The translations under genes and the position numbers were made by a program. A stretch of DNA of 64,000 bases from Pleurotus djamor. Taxonomy: Eukaryota > Basidiomycota > Agaricomycetes > Agaricales > Pleurotaceae. Location: contig JAPEVF010000026.1 in NCBI GenBank assembly GCA_029747585.1, forward strand, positions 1-64,000, read 5' to 3'. The notes beneath the pieces were generated by a model, which made no database searches, had not been told where the DNA came from, and worked only from the letters and a program-made list of their open reading frames with translations. Positions 45,555 through 55,932 of the stretch are shown here, piece by piece (positions within the stretch are counted from its first letter, which is position 1; each line of letters opens with the position of its first letter).

Positions 45555-46862
45555 TTAGAATGATTCCACGACCTTGACCGAGATGATTCCCGAACGTGAG
45601 ATATGCGGAAGACAATCTTCCATGAATTCTGACATTTTCCGGGACCTGTCCCGCTGAGACTTGAAGAGTGGGTCTCCCAACCGGTCGGAAAATTGCAAGT
45701 CAAAGAAGAGACTTTCGAGACGTCCTGAACATAAAAGCGCGTTCAAATGAGTGTCTAACGATGCCCACGCCGCATTGGGCCGTAAGTTCTGAAGCGCGAT
45801 ATCGAAGTCACATGGGATGTGAAACTTCAAAGAGATCGTCCGCAAGCCTAGTAGATTTTTCTGGTAGGCGGTGGAGAGGAGGGAGTCAATGGCGCCGAGG
45901 ACACGACCGTGTGTTCGCGCTATGGGATCCAACTTCGCGATCAATGTCAAATGTTCGACATTGTTGGTGTAGTCTCCGAAGGATGGGGATTCATCGGATG
46001 AGCTTTGAGGGGCTGAGGTATGTTGAAGTGAGTTCATTCAAATGGGGTATTAACACAGAAATCACTCACTATCAACGACGAACTCGAGCGTCAACTTGGT
46101 TACCGAGAGCGGGACACGGGGAATGAGAGACCATGTCGCAGTGTCCAGTTCACGGCTGGTTGAAAAGAAGATGCGGAAAGAAAGCGCCTGAAGCTTTGGA
46201 GTATACAGTGTGTACGTTTCAGGGTAGAGGAAGCGCAAGTTGAGTGTTTGGAGGCCGGGTAAATTGACCGTCGAAGGGGGGCCTTCGAAAACTCGGAGCC
46301 CTTGGAGCCTCGATCTGATGTCTAGGTCCAGATGGCGCACATACGGGCAGTGATTCAGGATGTCGGTCTCAGGCGCATGGTCGCCAACTACAGGTTTTCC
46401 AACGAAAGTGAGGAAAAGAGATTCGAAGGTGGGCTGGGATACTAGCTTTTGTAGGCAATGAACTAAGTCCGGTATCCAGCAACTTGAGTGAAACACCATC
46501 CGCGCGCTTCCTAGTCGCTCGAGGTGTCGAAGGAAAAGGCATAGCTGCTGCGCAGCATCAGAGGTCGTCCACAAGTCCCTTGGTAGTATGACCTTAAGAG
46601 ATATGTGGCGGATATAATGCGCCAGGTGGGAAGATGTGGTGGTAAAAAGACGGCGTAGGCTTTGGAATGGTTGTGAAGTTATCGCTGGGCTAGTCACAGA
46701 TACATTGACTTCGTGAAAGAGTCGACGTTGTGCTAGAGGCAACCATGACCGAGACACTAATGAACAGGATCGAAGTGGATCGATGGGTACAAAACCCAAG
46801 ATGTGGTCAATGACATCTTCTGGTAGCGAGACAGCGATTGTCGTTTGCGTTTGCCTCGACAT
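45555..46862 (-). CDS. F-box protein, copy 2
   Basis: Two exons, 46070-46862 and 45555-46012, spliced over a 57-bp intron to 416 residues. F-box at the very N-terminus: MSRQTQTTIAVSLPEDVIDH, then ILGFVPIDPLRSCSLVSRSW. The body aligns with copy 1 throughout (LARY/LAHYIRHI, SARMVFHS, RVPLSVTKLTLEFVVD, EHLTLIA, DCLPHISRSG). The ATG at 46862 fixes the start because the F-box begins directly after it. The mobile element at 46919 begins 56 bp upstream, so it sits in the promoter or leader and could change expression. Probable SCF substrate adaptor. Confidence 0.82.
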
Positions 46863-47630
46863 GGCGAAATCACTTGGGAATCACCACAAGTAGGAGGGAC
46901 ACTGAAGGGACGCTGGCTATGATGCCCATTTTGTCTAAAAAANTAAACTTTTTTTTGGCGAAACACTTTTTGACGAAAATTGTCAAAAAAAAGAAACATT
47001 TCTAAGTAAAANGAGAAACATTTCGTAGTAATATATATAGAGAGAGCAGGGGAAACACTTATCGAGTATGGGGGAAACATTTATTTTGGAGGGAAACACT
47101 TTTTTGTTTTGGAGAAACACTTTTTTTTCGGTGCGGCGAAACACTTTTTGATCGAGCGCCCGCTGAGTCAGCACAAGCGCTCGTGATTGGGCCAATCAGA
47201 GCGATCGGGCCAAGCCGAACTTGATCGGTCGCCTCGGTCCGTTTCTCTCTCTCTCCCTCTCTCTCCCTCTCTCTCCCNTCCTATGCTCGATACTGCCAGT
47301 GGAGTGCAGACTGCGCGTTTACTTCTGGCTCTGCACTTGATGTAGGCTCGACTGTCGCGCGACTTGTCTCCCAGGTGCAGTGGATGGCCGACGAGGGAAT
47401 GGGTGATTGCCTCATACTCTGGAAGCCTATGGGTCTCATTTGTTTCCAGCTGGTGTCGTTCCGACTCGCATACTATCTCGCTACAGCTAACCTACCCATC
47501 TCTGGTCTTTCTTTGGTCTGATCCTTGAGCGCTTGAGCTCCAACCTGCCGAGGGTACAACAAGGAGACCTGGGTCGTTCTCGGTGAGTTCTGTCCCCTAC
47601 CCACTGATGTTGGGGTCAGTCGATTTTTAG

Positions 47631-47733
47631 CCCGCTATATCATCCCGCAAATTCTGGGACTCCTGCTCGTACACGAGACTCTGTGCCAGCCTCGTTTGGG
47701 CGTGACAAGCGCAAATTATATTGATTTTGCATG
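47631..47733 (+). pseudogene. Exon-like cassette in the left arm
   Basis: Between a TTTTTAG acceptor and a GTGAGT donor the plus strand reads ARYIIPQILGLLLVHETL and onward to NYIDFA. Related cassettes on the minus strand lie at 48943-49031 and 48638-48734. An upstream mini-exon (KETWVVL, donor GTGAGT) precedes it. It looks like a fragment of a captured multi-exon gene of unknown family. Confidence 0.45.
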
Positions 47734-47829
47734 GTGAGTAATCTACCTATTCCTTTGATACTGGGGTCGTTCCAAAGATAGAGCCCTACAAGGGTGACAG
47801 ACTGTTTCGATTGGTCAAGATGGGGTTCT

Positions 47830-48420
47830 ACGATGTGAGGTTGCCCTTCCGTTTGCGTTCGAATTCTTCCGCGCGTCGCATCAACATTCAAGACAGGATC
47901 ATCTTAGGATCGTCTCTCTCCCCGCATTCCTTGATCCCTACCTCCCCATTGTGCTCGACCTCCTCCTTTTGTACTTCCCGACACCTCCATGGCGCATCAT
48001 GGGCTTTTCGGCACTCTATCTCATGTGGAAACATGAAAATTTTCATATTTATGCTTTCTTTCGTACACACCAACTCCGTTGCCCCTCGCAGCACCGTATT
48101 TATATAAAACGGACATATATTCCATAAGGAATAACAAGTTACTTTTCCCCCTCATCTTCTCTCTCTTCTGTGCTGTCTAAGCTCGCCGCCCGACTTGCTC
48201 GTCTCTGTTTTTCTCATCGCATCATTTCATCACCAGCCGGACTCTTTGTGTTGCTCAAGGATCATCTTCTCGTCGCTTGTCGCTCTTGTCTCAAGGTTAT
48301 TTCATTTTATCTACTCAACTACTCATCCTACTTGTACAGGTCAAGGGCCACCAGCTTGGTTAGCTAGAGGCAACCTCCTCGCACTGTACAAAACATACAA
48401 CATCACAACGAGATTGGAAG
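47830..48420 (+). repeat. Dispersed repeat B, forward copy (promoter-like)
   Basis: Aligns in reverse complement with 52170-52765. Both copies run from AGGTTGCCCTTCCG through a TATA-like (ATTTATATAAAACGG here) and a CT-rich leader (CTCTCTTCTGTG) to a TTGTACAG acceptor and GTCAAGGGCC, then GGCAACCTCCTCGCA. This order (TATA, CT-rich leader, intron end) resembles a fungal promoter with leader intron. Confidence 0.6.
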
Positions 48421-48637
48421 AACACAGTACCAGGCTGAAAATTGTGTTGGAACAACCCCGAAGGTGTGATATTAAATAGGAAACTCACCAAGAACAACAT
48501 GGTACCCCCAAAAAGGGCTGTTACTCACCCCTAGCTGAGGGGGTGGATGACGATGGGGAGAACAGGATGATAATCTATGAATGAAAAGAGTCAGAGGAAT
48601 CCTCTAGAATGGAATGAATAGGTAGCTTACTCGCCGA

Positions 48638-48734
48638 AATCGACATAATTCATGTCCATCGCGCGCGACTGGGGTCGGTACAGGGTCTCGCATACGAGCA
48701 GGGGTTTTGAAAGCTGTGGGACAGTATAACGAGC
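48638..48734 (-). pseudogene. Exon-like cassette, right arm, inner copy
   Basis: Minus strand: TTTTCAG acceptor, ARYTVPQLSKPLLVCETL, ending MNYVDFG. The donor is GGCGAGTAAG where its sister has GGTGAGTC, so the GT has become GC. Preceded by YDEETHVIL with its own GTGAGT donor. Confidence 0.4.
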
Positions 48735-48942
48735 TGAAAATTGAGTTAGAACAACCCCATTATCGAGGTGCAAGGTGTAGAACTCACCGAGAATGACATG
48801 GGTCTCCTCGTCGTACAACTGAGAAAGTCCATGACCCATGTTTCCACTGGGGAGGGACAGCAAAGTGGGTGGGGTGGTGGATTACACTATAAAGCCTGTC
48901 AGGGCGGCTCGAAACAATAGGAGAAAGAGATAGATGACTCAC

Positions 48943-49031
48943 CGAAATCGACATAACCTGTACCCATCGCGCGCGAGAGAGGGTTTCGTGTACTAGCAGA
49001 GGTCCCGAAAGTTGCGGGGCATTATAGCGAG
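48943..49031 (-). pseudogene. Exon-like cassette, right arm, outer copy
   Basis: Minus strand: TTTTAG acceptor, ARYNAPQLSGPLLVHETL, ending MGTGYVDFG before a GTGAGT donor (an in-frame difference after ETL suggests small indels). Sister of 48638-48734 and 47631-47733. With the flanking NEETYVVL mini-exon it forms a unit repeated in tandem in the right arm. Confidence 0.4.
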
Positions 49032-50351
49032 CTAAAATTCGAGTCAGAACTACCCCAGTATCAAGGTGTAGGGTGTAGAACTCACCGAGAACGACATAGG
49101 TCTCCTCGTTGTACCCATGGCAGGTGGGGATTCAGGGATCAGGCCAAGGAGAGGCCACAGATAGGTGATGTAGCTGTAGCGAGGTGGTATGCGAGTCAGA
49201 ACGACCCCATAAGTAAGCCAGTAGCTGTAAAACTCACCGGAAACGGGTCTCGTAGTGTTCTAGAGTATGATGCAGCCCTCCCATTCCCTCGTCGGATATC
49301 CACTGCATCTGGGAGGCAAGTCGCGCGACAGTCGGGCCTACATCAAGTGCAGAGCCAGAAGTAAACGCGCAGTCTGCACTACACTGGCAGTATCCAGCGC
49401 GAGAGGGAGGGAGGAGGAGGAGCGAGAGAGAGTGAGAGTGAGAGAGAGAAACGGACCGAGGCGACCGATCAAGTTCGGCTTGGCCCGATCACTCTGATTG
49501 GCCCGATCACGAGCGCTTGTGCTGACTCAGCGGGCGCTCGATCAAAAAGTGTTTCGCCGNCACCGAAAAAAAGTGTTTCTCCAAAACAAAAAAGTGTTTC
49601 CCTCCAAAATAAATGTTTCCCCCATACTCGATAAGTGTTTCCCCTGCTCTCTCTATATATATTACTACGAAATGTTTCTCTTTTACTTAGAAATGTTTCT
49701 TTTTTTGACAATTTTCGTCAAAAAGTGTTTCGCCAAAAAAANGTTTATTTTTTAGACAAAATGGGCATCATATTTGAGTAGTAGGTATGGATATATATAG
49801 AAGGTGGTTGAAGTCCAGCGGGTCGTACGTACGAAAGGGAAGAGATCAAGTATCAAGAAAGGAGGCGAATAGTGTGGATACCTCTGGCTCAGGGGTCTAC
49901 TAAGGAGCTAGCTTCCATCTAGTGTACGTAGACACCGAATGGTCAAAGTCACAGGGTCATAGCACTTCCGGAGGAGCAGAGCCGTGAAAACTTTGTGATG
50001 TTCAATTACGCAGACAGACATAGGCTCAGACACGGCTGCATTCTTATTGGGGTTTTTGAGGATGAATCATGAGGGAGGCTAAGTTAGTCGATGTCGCGCA
50101 TCCCGCAAATGCAGAGTGTGCAGTTGCGGTGAGTAAGATGTCGGAAAAGAACGCAAGCAGTGGTGAGCGCTTGAGCTATTAAATAAGTGGGTACAAGTGG
50201 GTATTAGGGGTTGCTCAGATCACATCGTTTCTGCAATGCAATATTTATTGCGGATTTCGATACAATCCCAACACCAAGAAAACAGTTATTCAATCAGGAT
50301 TTGTATTTCCCAATATACATGATCGCGTAATAATGACACATTGACCATCGT

Positions 50352-50642
50352 TTACTCTGGGAAGTACACAGCGTTCCCGACGGGAACAAGCTTATAGATG
50401 ATGATGCTCGCATCGGCCACCTCTACGCGAAAAGAGTAGCCCGGGTCTACATCGAAAACTGCAAGCTTTCCGTTGGATTTGATCGTCATCTTTCGCTTCT
50501 CCTTACGAGACCAATAATTGGTGCCATGGGTTTCGACAGAATTGGCAGCGATCGTATACCACGAATCGTTACCATACCCATCGCTGTCCTTGGCGACCCA
50601 GACTTTGATTTCGTTCGAAGACTTGTTGATGACGTAGGGCAT
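50352..50642 (-). CDS. Small NKS-type protein, member 1
   Basis: Single coding exon of 96 residues from ATG at 50642 (upstream in-frame sequence belongs to the leader). Sequence signature of the local family: YVINKSSNEIKVWVAK, then YGNDSWYTI, AANSVETHGTNYW, KMTIKSNGKLAVFDVDPG, VADASIIIYK and a C-terminal VYFPE. Alternating hydrophobic and polar residues with Trp/Asn turns suggest a small all-beta sandwich. There is no signal peptide, so it is cytosolic or exported by a non-classical route. I do not recognise a named family. A TATAAAG at 50884-50878 and a leader intron lie upstream. Confidence 0.75.
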   Translation of the reverse strand: MPYVINKSSNEIKVWVAKDSDGYGNDSWYTIAANSVETHGTNYWSRKEKRKMTIKSNGKLAVFDVDPGYSFRVEVADASIIIYKLVPVGNAVYFPE

Positions 50643-50877
50643 GTTTACTAGGAAATGAACGACGTTAGGCGGATGAACATAGCTCGGGCGTGATTGAGAG
50701 AGCCTCACGTATATAGACGCGTAGAACTTGTGAAGGTCGAAGAGGTGGTTATCCGCTTTGATGAACGGCTGTGGGACAGATGAGTGTGACGATGAAAGCA
50801 ACACTGAGAAGACAAAAACTCACTGCTGTTTGCNTTTCAACTCTTTTCTGGAGGATAATTCGAGGACTTGGGCATGC

Positions 50878-50884
50878 CTTTATA
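50878..50884 (-). promoter_or_regulatory. TATA box of small protein member 1
   Basis: TATAAAG on the minus strand, about 236 bp before the ATG at 50642; the same element is found at 53698-53692 before member 2. The distance fits a leader with an intron. Confidence 0.5.
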
Positions 50885-51079
50885 GCTGAGGACGTTCNGT
50901 TTGAGTTTGTTTGATCCCGGCGTAGGAGCAACACCGGATTGGCGATCGCGATGAGAATGAAAAAGGATTGAAAAAGCCTTGTGATACTCTCCAGCGTCGT
51001 GGAATACTAGAAACGCGAAGAATATCTTGCCAATGTCAAGACAGACCCGGANATTAATTTAAGGCGGTCAATTTGAACC

Positions 51080-51990
51080 TATATACTCCTGGCGGAGTCG
51101 AGGCCGAAAGGTTCGAAGGAGGCAATACAGAAGATAAGCTGATATGTACCTATTCCAGTGTCAGATTTCGAACTCTGAGAGCAAGATTGAGAGACACACT
51201 CTAGGTGTAGGCTCGTTGTAGTACCAGCCTCTATGACGAGAGGATGACAATCGATCCTCTTAGAATCTCTAGGTGCTTTGAACCCGAAGAGCTTGATGGT
51301 TTCTGGCATTCGAATAGCGGTCGAGATCGTCAGATATTGCCTCCTCGAGAGCACCAATCGTAAAAAATAAAAATAAAACCATGCGGAGACAAAAATACTA
51401 GTGTATTCTGCGTCTGTTTGATTCTGGTATAATTGCACCAGCGGCTACAATAATTCCTAGTCAGTTCACCGTCGCAGTAACGCGACGAAGCATGCGTACA
51501 CAGAGTCTAGGCAGTCGCTTGCAGTGCATTTGGTATTGTTTACTTCCGGTGAAGTTGGAGTCGCGGTTCCCAATGGAAGAATATCGAGGGCTTTTGTCCA
51601 GGATGAAGATTTGAAGCGGCGGATGGAAGTAACCACCGGCGATGGATTGATTGTCATGAACTGTCAGAAACCAGTCGGCGGAGTATCGGTATCAAGGTTT
51701 CAGCCCTCAGAGATTGGTTGGGGATTGAGTAGAAAAACTGATGGAAAGACACCATGGTCCCGATTGAATGAATGGGGTACCACTTCCTCGCGTTATCAAC
51801 GTCTCAGAATCGATAACAAATGACTCATCTGGACATCCGCGGCTTCACCGAACGTAATGAGAAAGATAGGGTGTGGTGCATTCAAGCTCAAGGAACGGTT
51901 AGCGAGTGCGCCGTGGCACTGCATCTATACTACTTCATCGAGGAGTCACGGTCGTTGGTGGGGAAATTCTGCAATCAGAAACACAAGGTT
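51080..51990. other. Conserved spacer of unit 1
   Basis: Closely similar to 53880-54740. A plus-strand frame here (FTSGEVGVAVPNGRISRAF, MNCQKPVGGV) is broken by a 1-bp difference after KTDG relative to the other copy, so it is probably not coding. No minus-strand gene is clear either. Confidence 0.4.
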
Positions 51991-52053
51991 GAGCGCTGGG
52001 ACGCAAGGGGGAGAGTGACGCGTACATGGTACATGTTTGCGTTTACTCTTCTG

Positions 52054-52150
52054 GGAAGTAAATNCACTTGTCGAGAACCGTTCTGCGTAGATGACGATCT
52101 CTGAGTTGTCGTTCACCGTGACCCATTGGTTAGTTTCAATTCCAAAACGG
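52054..52150 (-). pseudogene. Truncated small NKS-type protein (C-terminal fragment)
   Basis: Matches the 3' part of the intact gene at 54793-55095 (VTxxxSEIVIYAE; KLVRFGI-like segment), but the C-terminus is changed and the N-terminal two thirds are missing, cut off where repeat B begins at about 52150. It carries an N. Confidence 0.7.
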
Positions 52151-52169
52151 ACGAGCTTCCATGCAGGAA

Positions 52170-52765
52170 CGCATGCATGACAATGTGATGATGTGTGTTG
52201 TGTTGAATGCGAGGAGGTTGCCTCCGGCTAACCACGCTGGCGGCCCTTGACCTGTACAAGTAGGGTGAGTAGATGAGTAGAAAAGCAAAATGACCGTAAA
52301 ACGAGAGCGGCGAGCAGCGAATATAATATCTTGAGCAATACGAAGGGTCTGGCGGGCGATGAAACGGCGAAACGAGAAAGCAGAGTCGAGCGGCGAGCTT
52401 AGAGATCACAGAAGAGAGGGAAAACGAAGGGGAAAGGTAGCTTGTTTATTTTGCTACGAAATATGTGCCATTTTATAGAAAACCGTGTTGCAGAGAGCAA
52501 CAGCGCGTGTGTGTACGAAGGAAAGTGTAAGTATAAAATTTCCAGTGTCCTCATGGAATAGAGTGCCGAAGAGGTCCATGAAGGTGTCGGAAAGTACAGA
52601 AGGGGGAACACGGGCGCGATGCGTGAGGTAGGGATCGAGGGATACGGAGGAAGAGNGGAGAGAGAGAGGTGGAAGTTGAAACGTTGAATGTTGANNCGAC
52701 GCGCGTCGAGTCACGTGATATAGGGGGGGGGGAAAGAGAAACGGAAGGGCAACCTTACAACAACC
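52170..52765 (-). repeat. Dispersed repeat B, reverse copy
   Basis: Reverse-complement partner of 47830-48420, with the same order of elements: AGGTTGCCCTTCCG, the TCTATAAAATGG TATA-like box, CT-rich leader, TTGTACAG, GTCAAGGGCC, GGCAACCTCCTCGCA. It includes an 11-G run at 52725. It sits exactly between the two segmental duplication units and truncates the fragment at 52054-52150. Confidence 0.65.
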
Positions 52766-53167
52766 ATGAAATTGGGTCTGTTTTCTCTTGCTTACTCCCC
52801 AAAGAACATAGTGTTCCGGACTTGATGCTCAATTACGCAGACAAACATAGGCTTAGACACGGTTATCACTCCTGCTTTTGTCGGGGTTGATGAGGGAGGC
52901 TAAGTCAGTTGATGTCGCGCATCCAGGAANTGCAGAGTGGGCAGTTACGGTGAGCAAGATGTCGGGAAAGAACGCAAGTGGTGGGATACTAAGTAGGTAC
53001 AAGTGGGTATTAGTTGCTCAGATCACATTTCCGCGATGCCTTGGATCCAATACTTATTTATTGTGGACTTCGATGCAATTCCAACACCAAAAAAACAGAT
53101 ATTCTATCATGATTTGCATTTCTCGATATACATTATCGTGTAATCATGGCGCATTGGCCATCGCTTA

Positions 53168-53455
53168 CTATGGGAAGTACACAGCGTTCCCGACGGGAAC
53201 AAGCTTATAGATGATGATGTTCGCATCGGACACCTCTACCCGAAAATAGTAGCCCGGGTCTATATCGAAAGCTGCAAGCTTTCCGTTGGATTTGATCGTC
53301 ACCTTTCGCTTCTCGGCACGATCCCAATAGTTGGTGCCCTGGGTTTCGACAGAATTGGCAGGGATCGTAAACCACGAATCGTTGCCATACCCATTACTGT
53401 CCTTGGCAATCCAAACGCTGATGTCGTTCGAAGACTTGTTAACGACGTAGGGCAT
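53168..53455 (-). CDS. Small NKS-type protein, member 2
   Basis: 95 residues from ATG at 53455, single coding exon. Close paralogue of member 1 (YVVNKSSNDISVWIAK, YGNDSWFTIPANSVE, VTIKSNGKLAAFDIDPG, VSDANIIIYK, VYFP). Most differences are conservative (I/V, Y/F, K/R), as expected for selection on a folded protein. The promoter is duplicated too: TATAAAG at 53698-53692 and the same leader region with a spliceable intron. Unknown function. Confidence 0.75.
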   Translation of the reverse strand: MPYVVNKSSNDISVWIAKDSNGYGNDSWFTIPANSVETQGTNYWDRAEKRKVTIKSNGKLAAFDIDPGYYFRVEVSDANIIIYKLVPVGNAVYFP

Positions 53456-53691
53456 GTTTACTAGGAAATGAACGACGTTAGGCGGATGAACATAGCCCGG
53501 GCGTGATTTAGAGAGCCTCACGTATATAGACACGTAGAACTTGTGAAGGTCGAAGAGGTGGTTATCCGCTTTGTTGAACGGCTGTGGGACAGATGAGTTA
53601 GACGATGAATGCAACAAGGCTGAGAAGACAAACTCACTGCTGTTTGCGTTTCAACTCTTTTCTGGAGGACAATTCGAGGACTTGGGCATAC

Positions 53692-53698
53692 CTTTATA
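53692..53698 (-). promoter_or_regulatory. TATA box of small protein member 2
   Basis: TATAAAG on the minus strand in the duplicated promoter, at the same relative place as 50884-50878. Confidence 0.5.
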
Positions 53699-54792
53699 CC
53701 TGAGGACGTTAAGTTTGAGTTTGTTTGATCCCGGGGTAGGATCAACACCGGACTCGCGATAGCGATGAGAACGAAAAAGGATTGAACGAGTATTGTGAAA
53801 CTCCCTAGCGTCGTGGAATACTAGAAGCGCGAAGAATGTCTCGTGAATGTCAAGACAGACCCGGAAATTAATTTGGGGCGGACAATTTGAACGTACCATC
53901 CAGAGGCCGAAAGGTTCGAAGGAAGCAATACAGAAAATAAGTTGATATGTGCCTATTCTAGTGTCAGATTTCGAACTCTGAGAGCCAGCCTGAGAAACCC
54001 ACTTACAGGTGCTTTGAACTCGAAGGGCTCGATGGTTTTTGGCATTCGAATAGCAGTCGAGATTTTCAAATATTGCCCAAATATTGCCTCTTCGAGAGCA
54101 CAAATCGTAAAGAATGAAAAAAGCATGTGGAGACAAACATACTAGGGTATTTTGCGTCCGTTTGATTCTGGTATGGAGTATTTGCACCAGCGGATACAAT
54201 AATTCCCTCAGACAGTTCACCTGGCGTCGCGGTAACGCGACAAAGCATGCGTACACAGAGTCTAGGCAGTCGCTTGTATTGCATTTGGTATTGTTTACTT
54301 CCGGTGAAGTTGGAGTCGCGGTTCCCAATGGAAGAATATCGAGGGCTTTTATCTAGGATGAAGATTTGAAGCGGCGGATGGAAGTAACCACCGATGGATT
54401 GATTGTCATGAACTGTCAGAAACCAGTCGGCGGAGTCTGGGTATCAAAGCGTCAGCCCTCAGAGATTGGTTGGGGATTGAATAGAAAGACTGAATGGAAA
54501 GACACCATGGTCCCAATTGAAAGAACGGGTATCACCTCATTGCGTTATCAAAGTTTCAGAATCGATGAGAAAGGACTCATCTGGACATCTACGGGCTTCA
54601 CCGAACGTAACGAGAAAGATAGGGTGTGGTGTATTCAAGCTCAAGGAGCGGATAGATACAATCGGTTAGCAAGGTGGCACTGCATCTATACTACTTCATC
54701 GAGCCACGGTCATTGGCGGGGAAATTCTGCAATCAGAAACACAAGGTTGAGCGCAGGTCGCAAGGGGGACAGTGACGCCTACATGTTTGCAT

Positions 54793-55095
54793 TCACTCTT
54801 CCGGGAAGTAGATAGTGTTTCCTACTACAGTGCTTGACGTCTTCGATTCATAAATGATGATCTCCGATTTGTCAGTCACCTTGACCCATTGGTTAGGGTA
54901 GATGCCAAAACGGACGAGCTTCCCGTTCTGCTTAATCGTGATCTTCTCCAACATCTCTCGAGGCCATTCGTTGATGGCGCTGGTCTCCTCCGTTAGATTG
55001 GCCTCAACGGTGTACCAGCTGGTATATCCATGAGCACCCGAAGCAGTGATCCAAGCCTGGATCGGATACGGGGACTTGTTAGACACCCAAACCAT
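54793..55095 (-). CDS. Small NKS-type protein, member 3
   Basis: 100 residues from ATG at 55095, single exon. Family signature with its own variants: MVWVSNKSPYPIQAWI, YTSWYTVEANLTEE, INEWPREMLEKITIKQNGK, YPNQWVKVTDKSEIIIYESK and VGNTIYFPEE. The shared skeleton (NKS, VW/AW, SWYT, N-W, TIK-NGK, IIIY, YFP) shows descent from the same ancestor as members 1, 2 and 4. A TATA-like GTATATAG on the minus strand lies at 55338-55331. Function unknown. Confidence 0.72.
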   Translation of the reverse strand: MVWVSNKSPYPIQAWITASGAHGYTSWYTVEANLTEETSAINEWPREMLEKITIKQNGKLVRFGIYPNQWVKVTDKSEIIIYESKTSSTVVGNTIYFPEE

Positions 55096-55932
55096 GGCTG
55101 TGATAGGAGCCTAGGCCGGAGAGTCAGTGAAGAAATGAATATGAACGGCAAGTACTTACGTGGAAGAAGGTTGTAAGTGCTTGGGAGGTTTTGCTTGGGA
55201 GGTTTGAGTGAACGGCGCTGATCTACGGTAGGAAGTAAGTAGAATCCAGAGACTTGATGGTACGAGGGGAGCACTCACAGGTGCTTAAGAGATGATCGGT
55301 CGTTTCAATCATTTGGTGAGCGAGGGCGACCTATATACTACATAGTTGCGCTGAAATTAGCTTGACACCAAAAGTAAGTTTGATTGTCACTTCGTATCGA
55401 AGTGTGGCCGAATGTCAACTTGGACTTCAAGAAATCAAGGTCTTGGCCACTGGCCTTCGTCTTATTCCTATCTCGCATCGATATAAACGACAGGGCATAC
55501 GGAACACAATGACGAGTTGCGACAGGCAAAGACGTCTTTGCATATGTTTGACTCCGGCGAATTGGTGGGAGCGGAGGAGTCGATGGGAATTCGGCGGACA
55601 CCAATGCGACCCTGACGAACAAAACCTGCCAAGATGGATTGTTTGTGGAAGGCGAAGGCTGCAGGACGGCAGAGGTATCTGCTTTCGACGAAGGGATAAT
55701 GTGATGCACACCGAGCGCGGGAAATGATTAATGAGGGTTCGTACTATTGTCGTGAAAAGTAGAATGGAAGTATCGGCAGTTCGAGCATCCTACGAGGGAG
55801 TACTCACTTTGTCCTCCTCTGGAACGCGGCCTCACGAACTTCCGAGGGGAGTAAGAAAGCTCCGTCCAGGGTTCTATTAATAATATCTAGATATACAAAA
55901 GAACAGGCGCTGCAGGATGTGATGCGCATCTA

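Larger units (their letters stand above)
46919..49770. mobile_element. 2.85-kb element with long inverted arms and subterminal repeats
   Basis: The left end TGATGCCCATTTTG (from 46919) is repeated in reverse complement at the right end (CAAAATGGGCATCA, to 49770), each flanked outside by TA, the likely target duplication. The arms match for about 470 bp almost completely and, with gaps, for about 0.8 kb. Next to the ends lie eight GAAACAYTT-type motifs at about 25-bp spacing in each arm, the arrangement of subterminal transposase sites, followed by a CT/GA microsatellite. No transposase frame is visible, so it is non-autonomous. It contains a copy of the dispersed repeat at 47830-48420 and exon-like cassettes (47631-47733, 48638-48734, 48943-49031). 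Confidence 0.75.
49970..52150. repeat. Segmental duplication, unit 1
   Basis: About 2 kb that aligns in the same direction with 52805-54920. It carries one full small-protein gene (50352-50642), a conserved spacer and the broken 3' end of a second gene. The right border coincides with the start of repeat B. Confidence 0.8.
52805..54920. repeat. Segmental duplication, unit 2
   Basis: Direct repeat of 49970-52150 with scattered substitutions and small indels. It keeps the intact downstream gene at 54793-55095, so it is closer to the ancestral arrangement. Confidence 0.8.
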
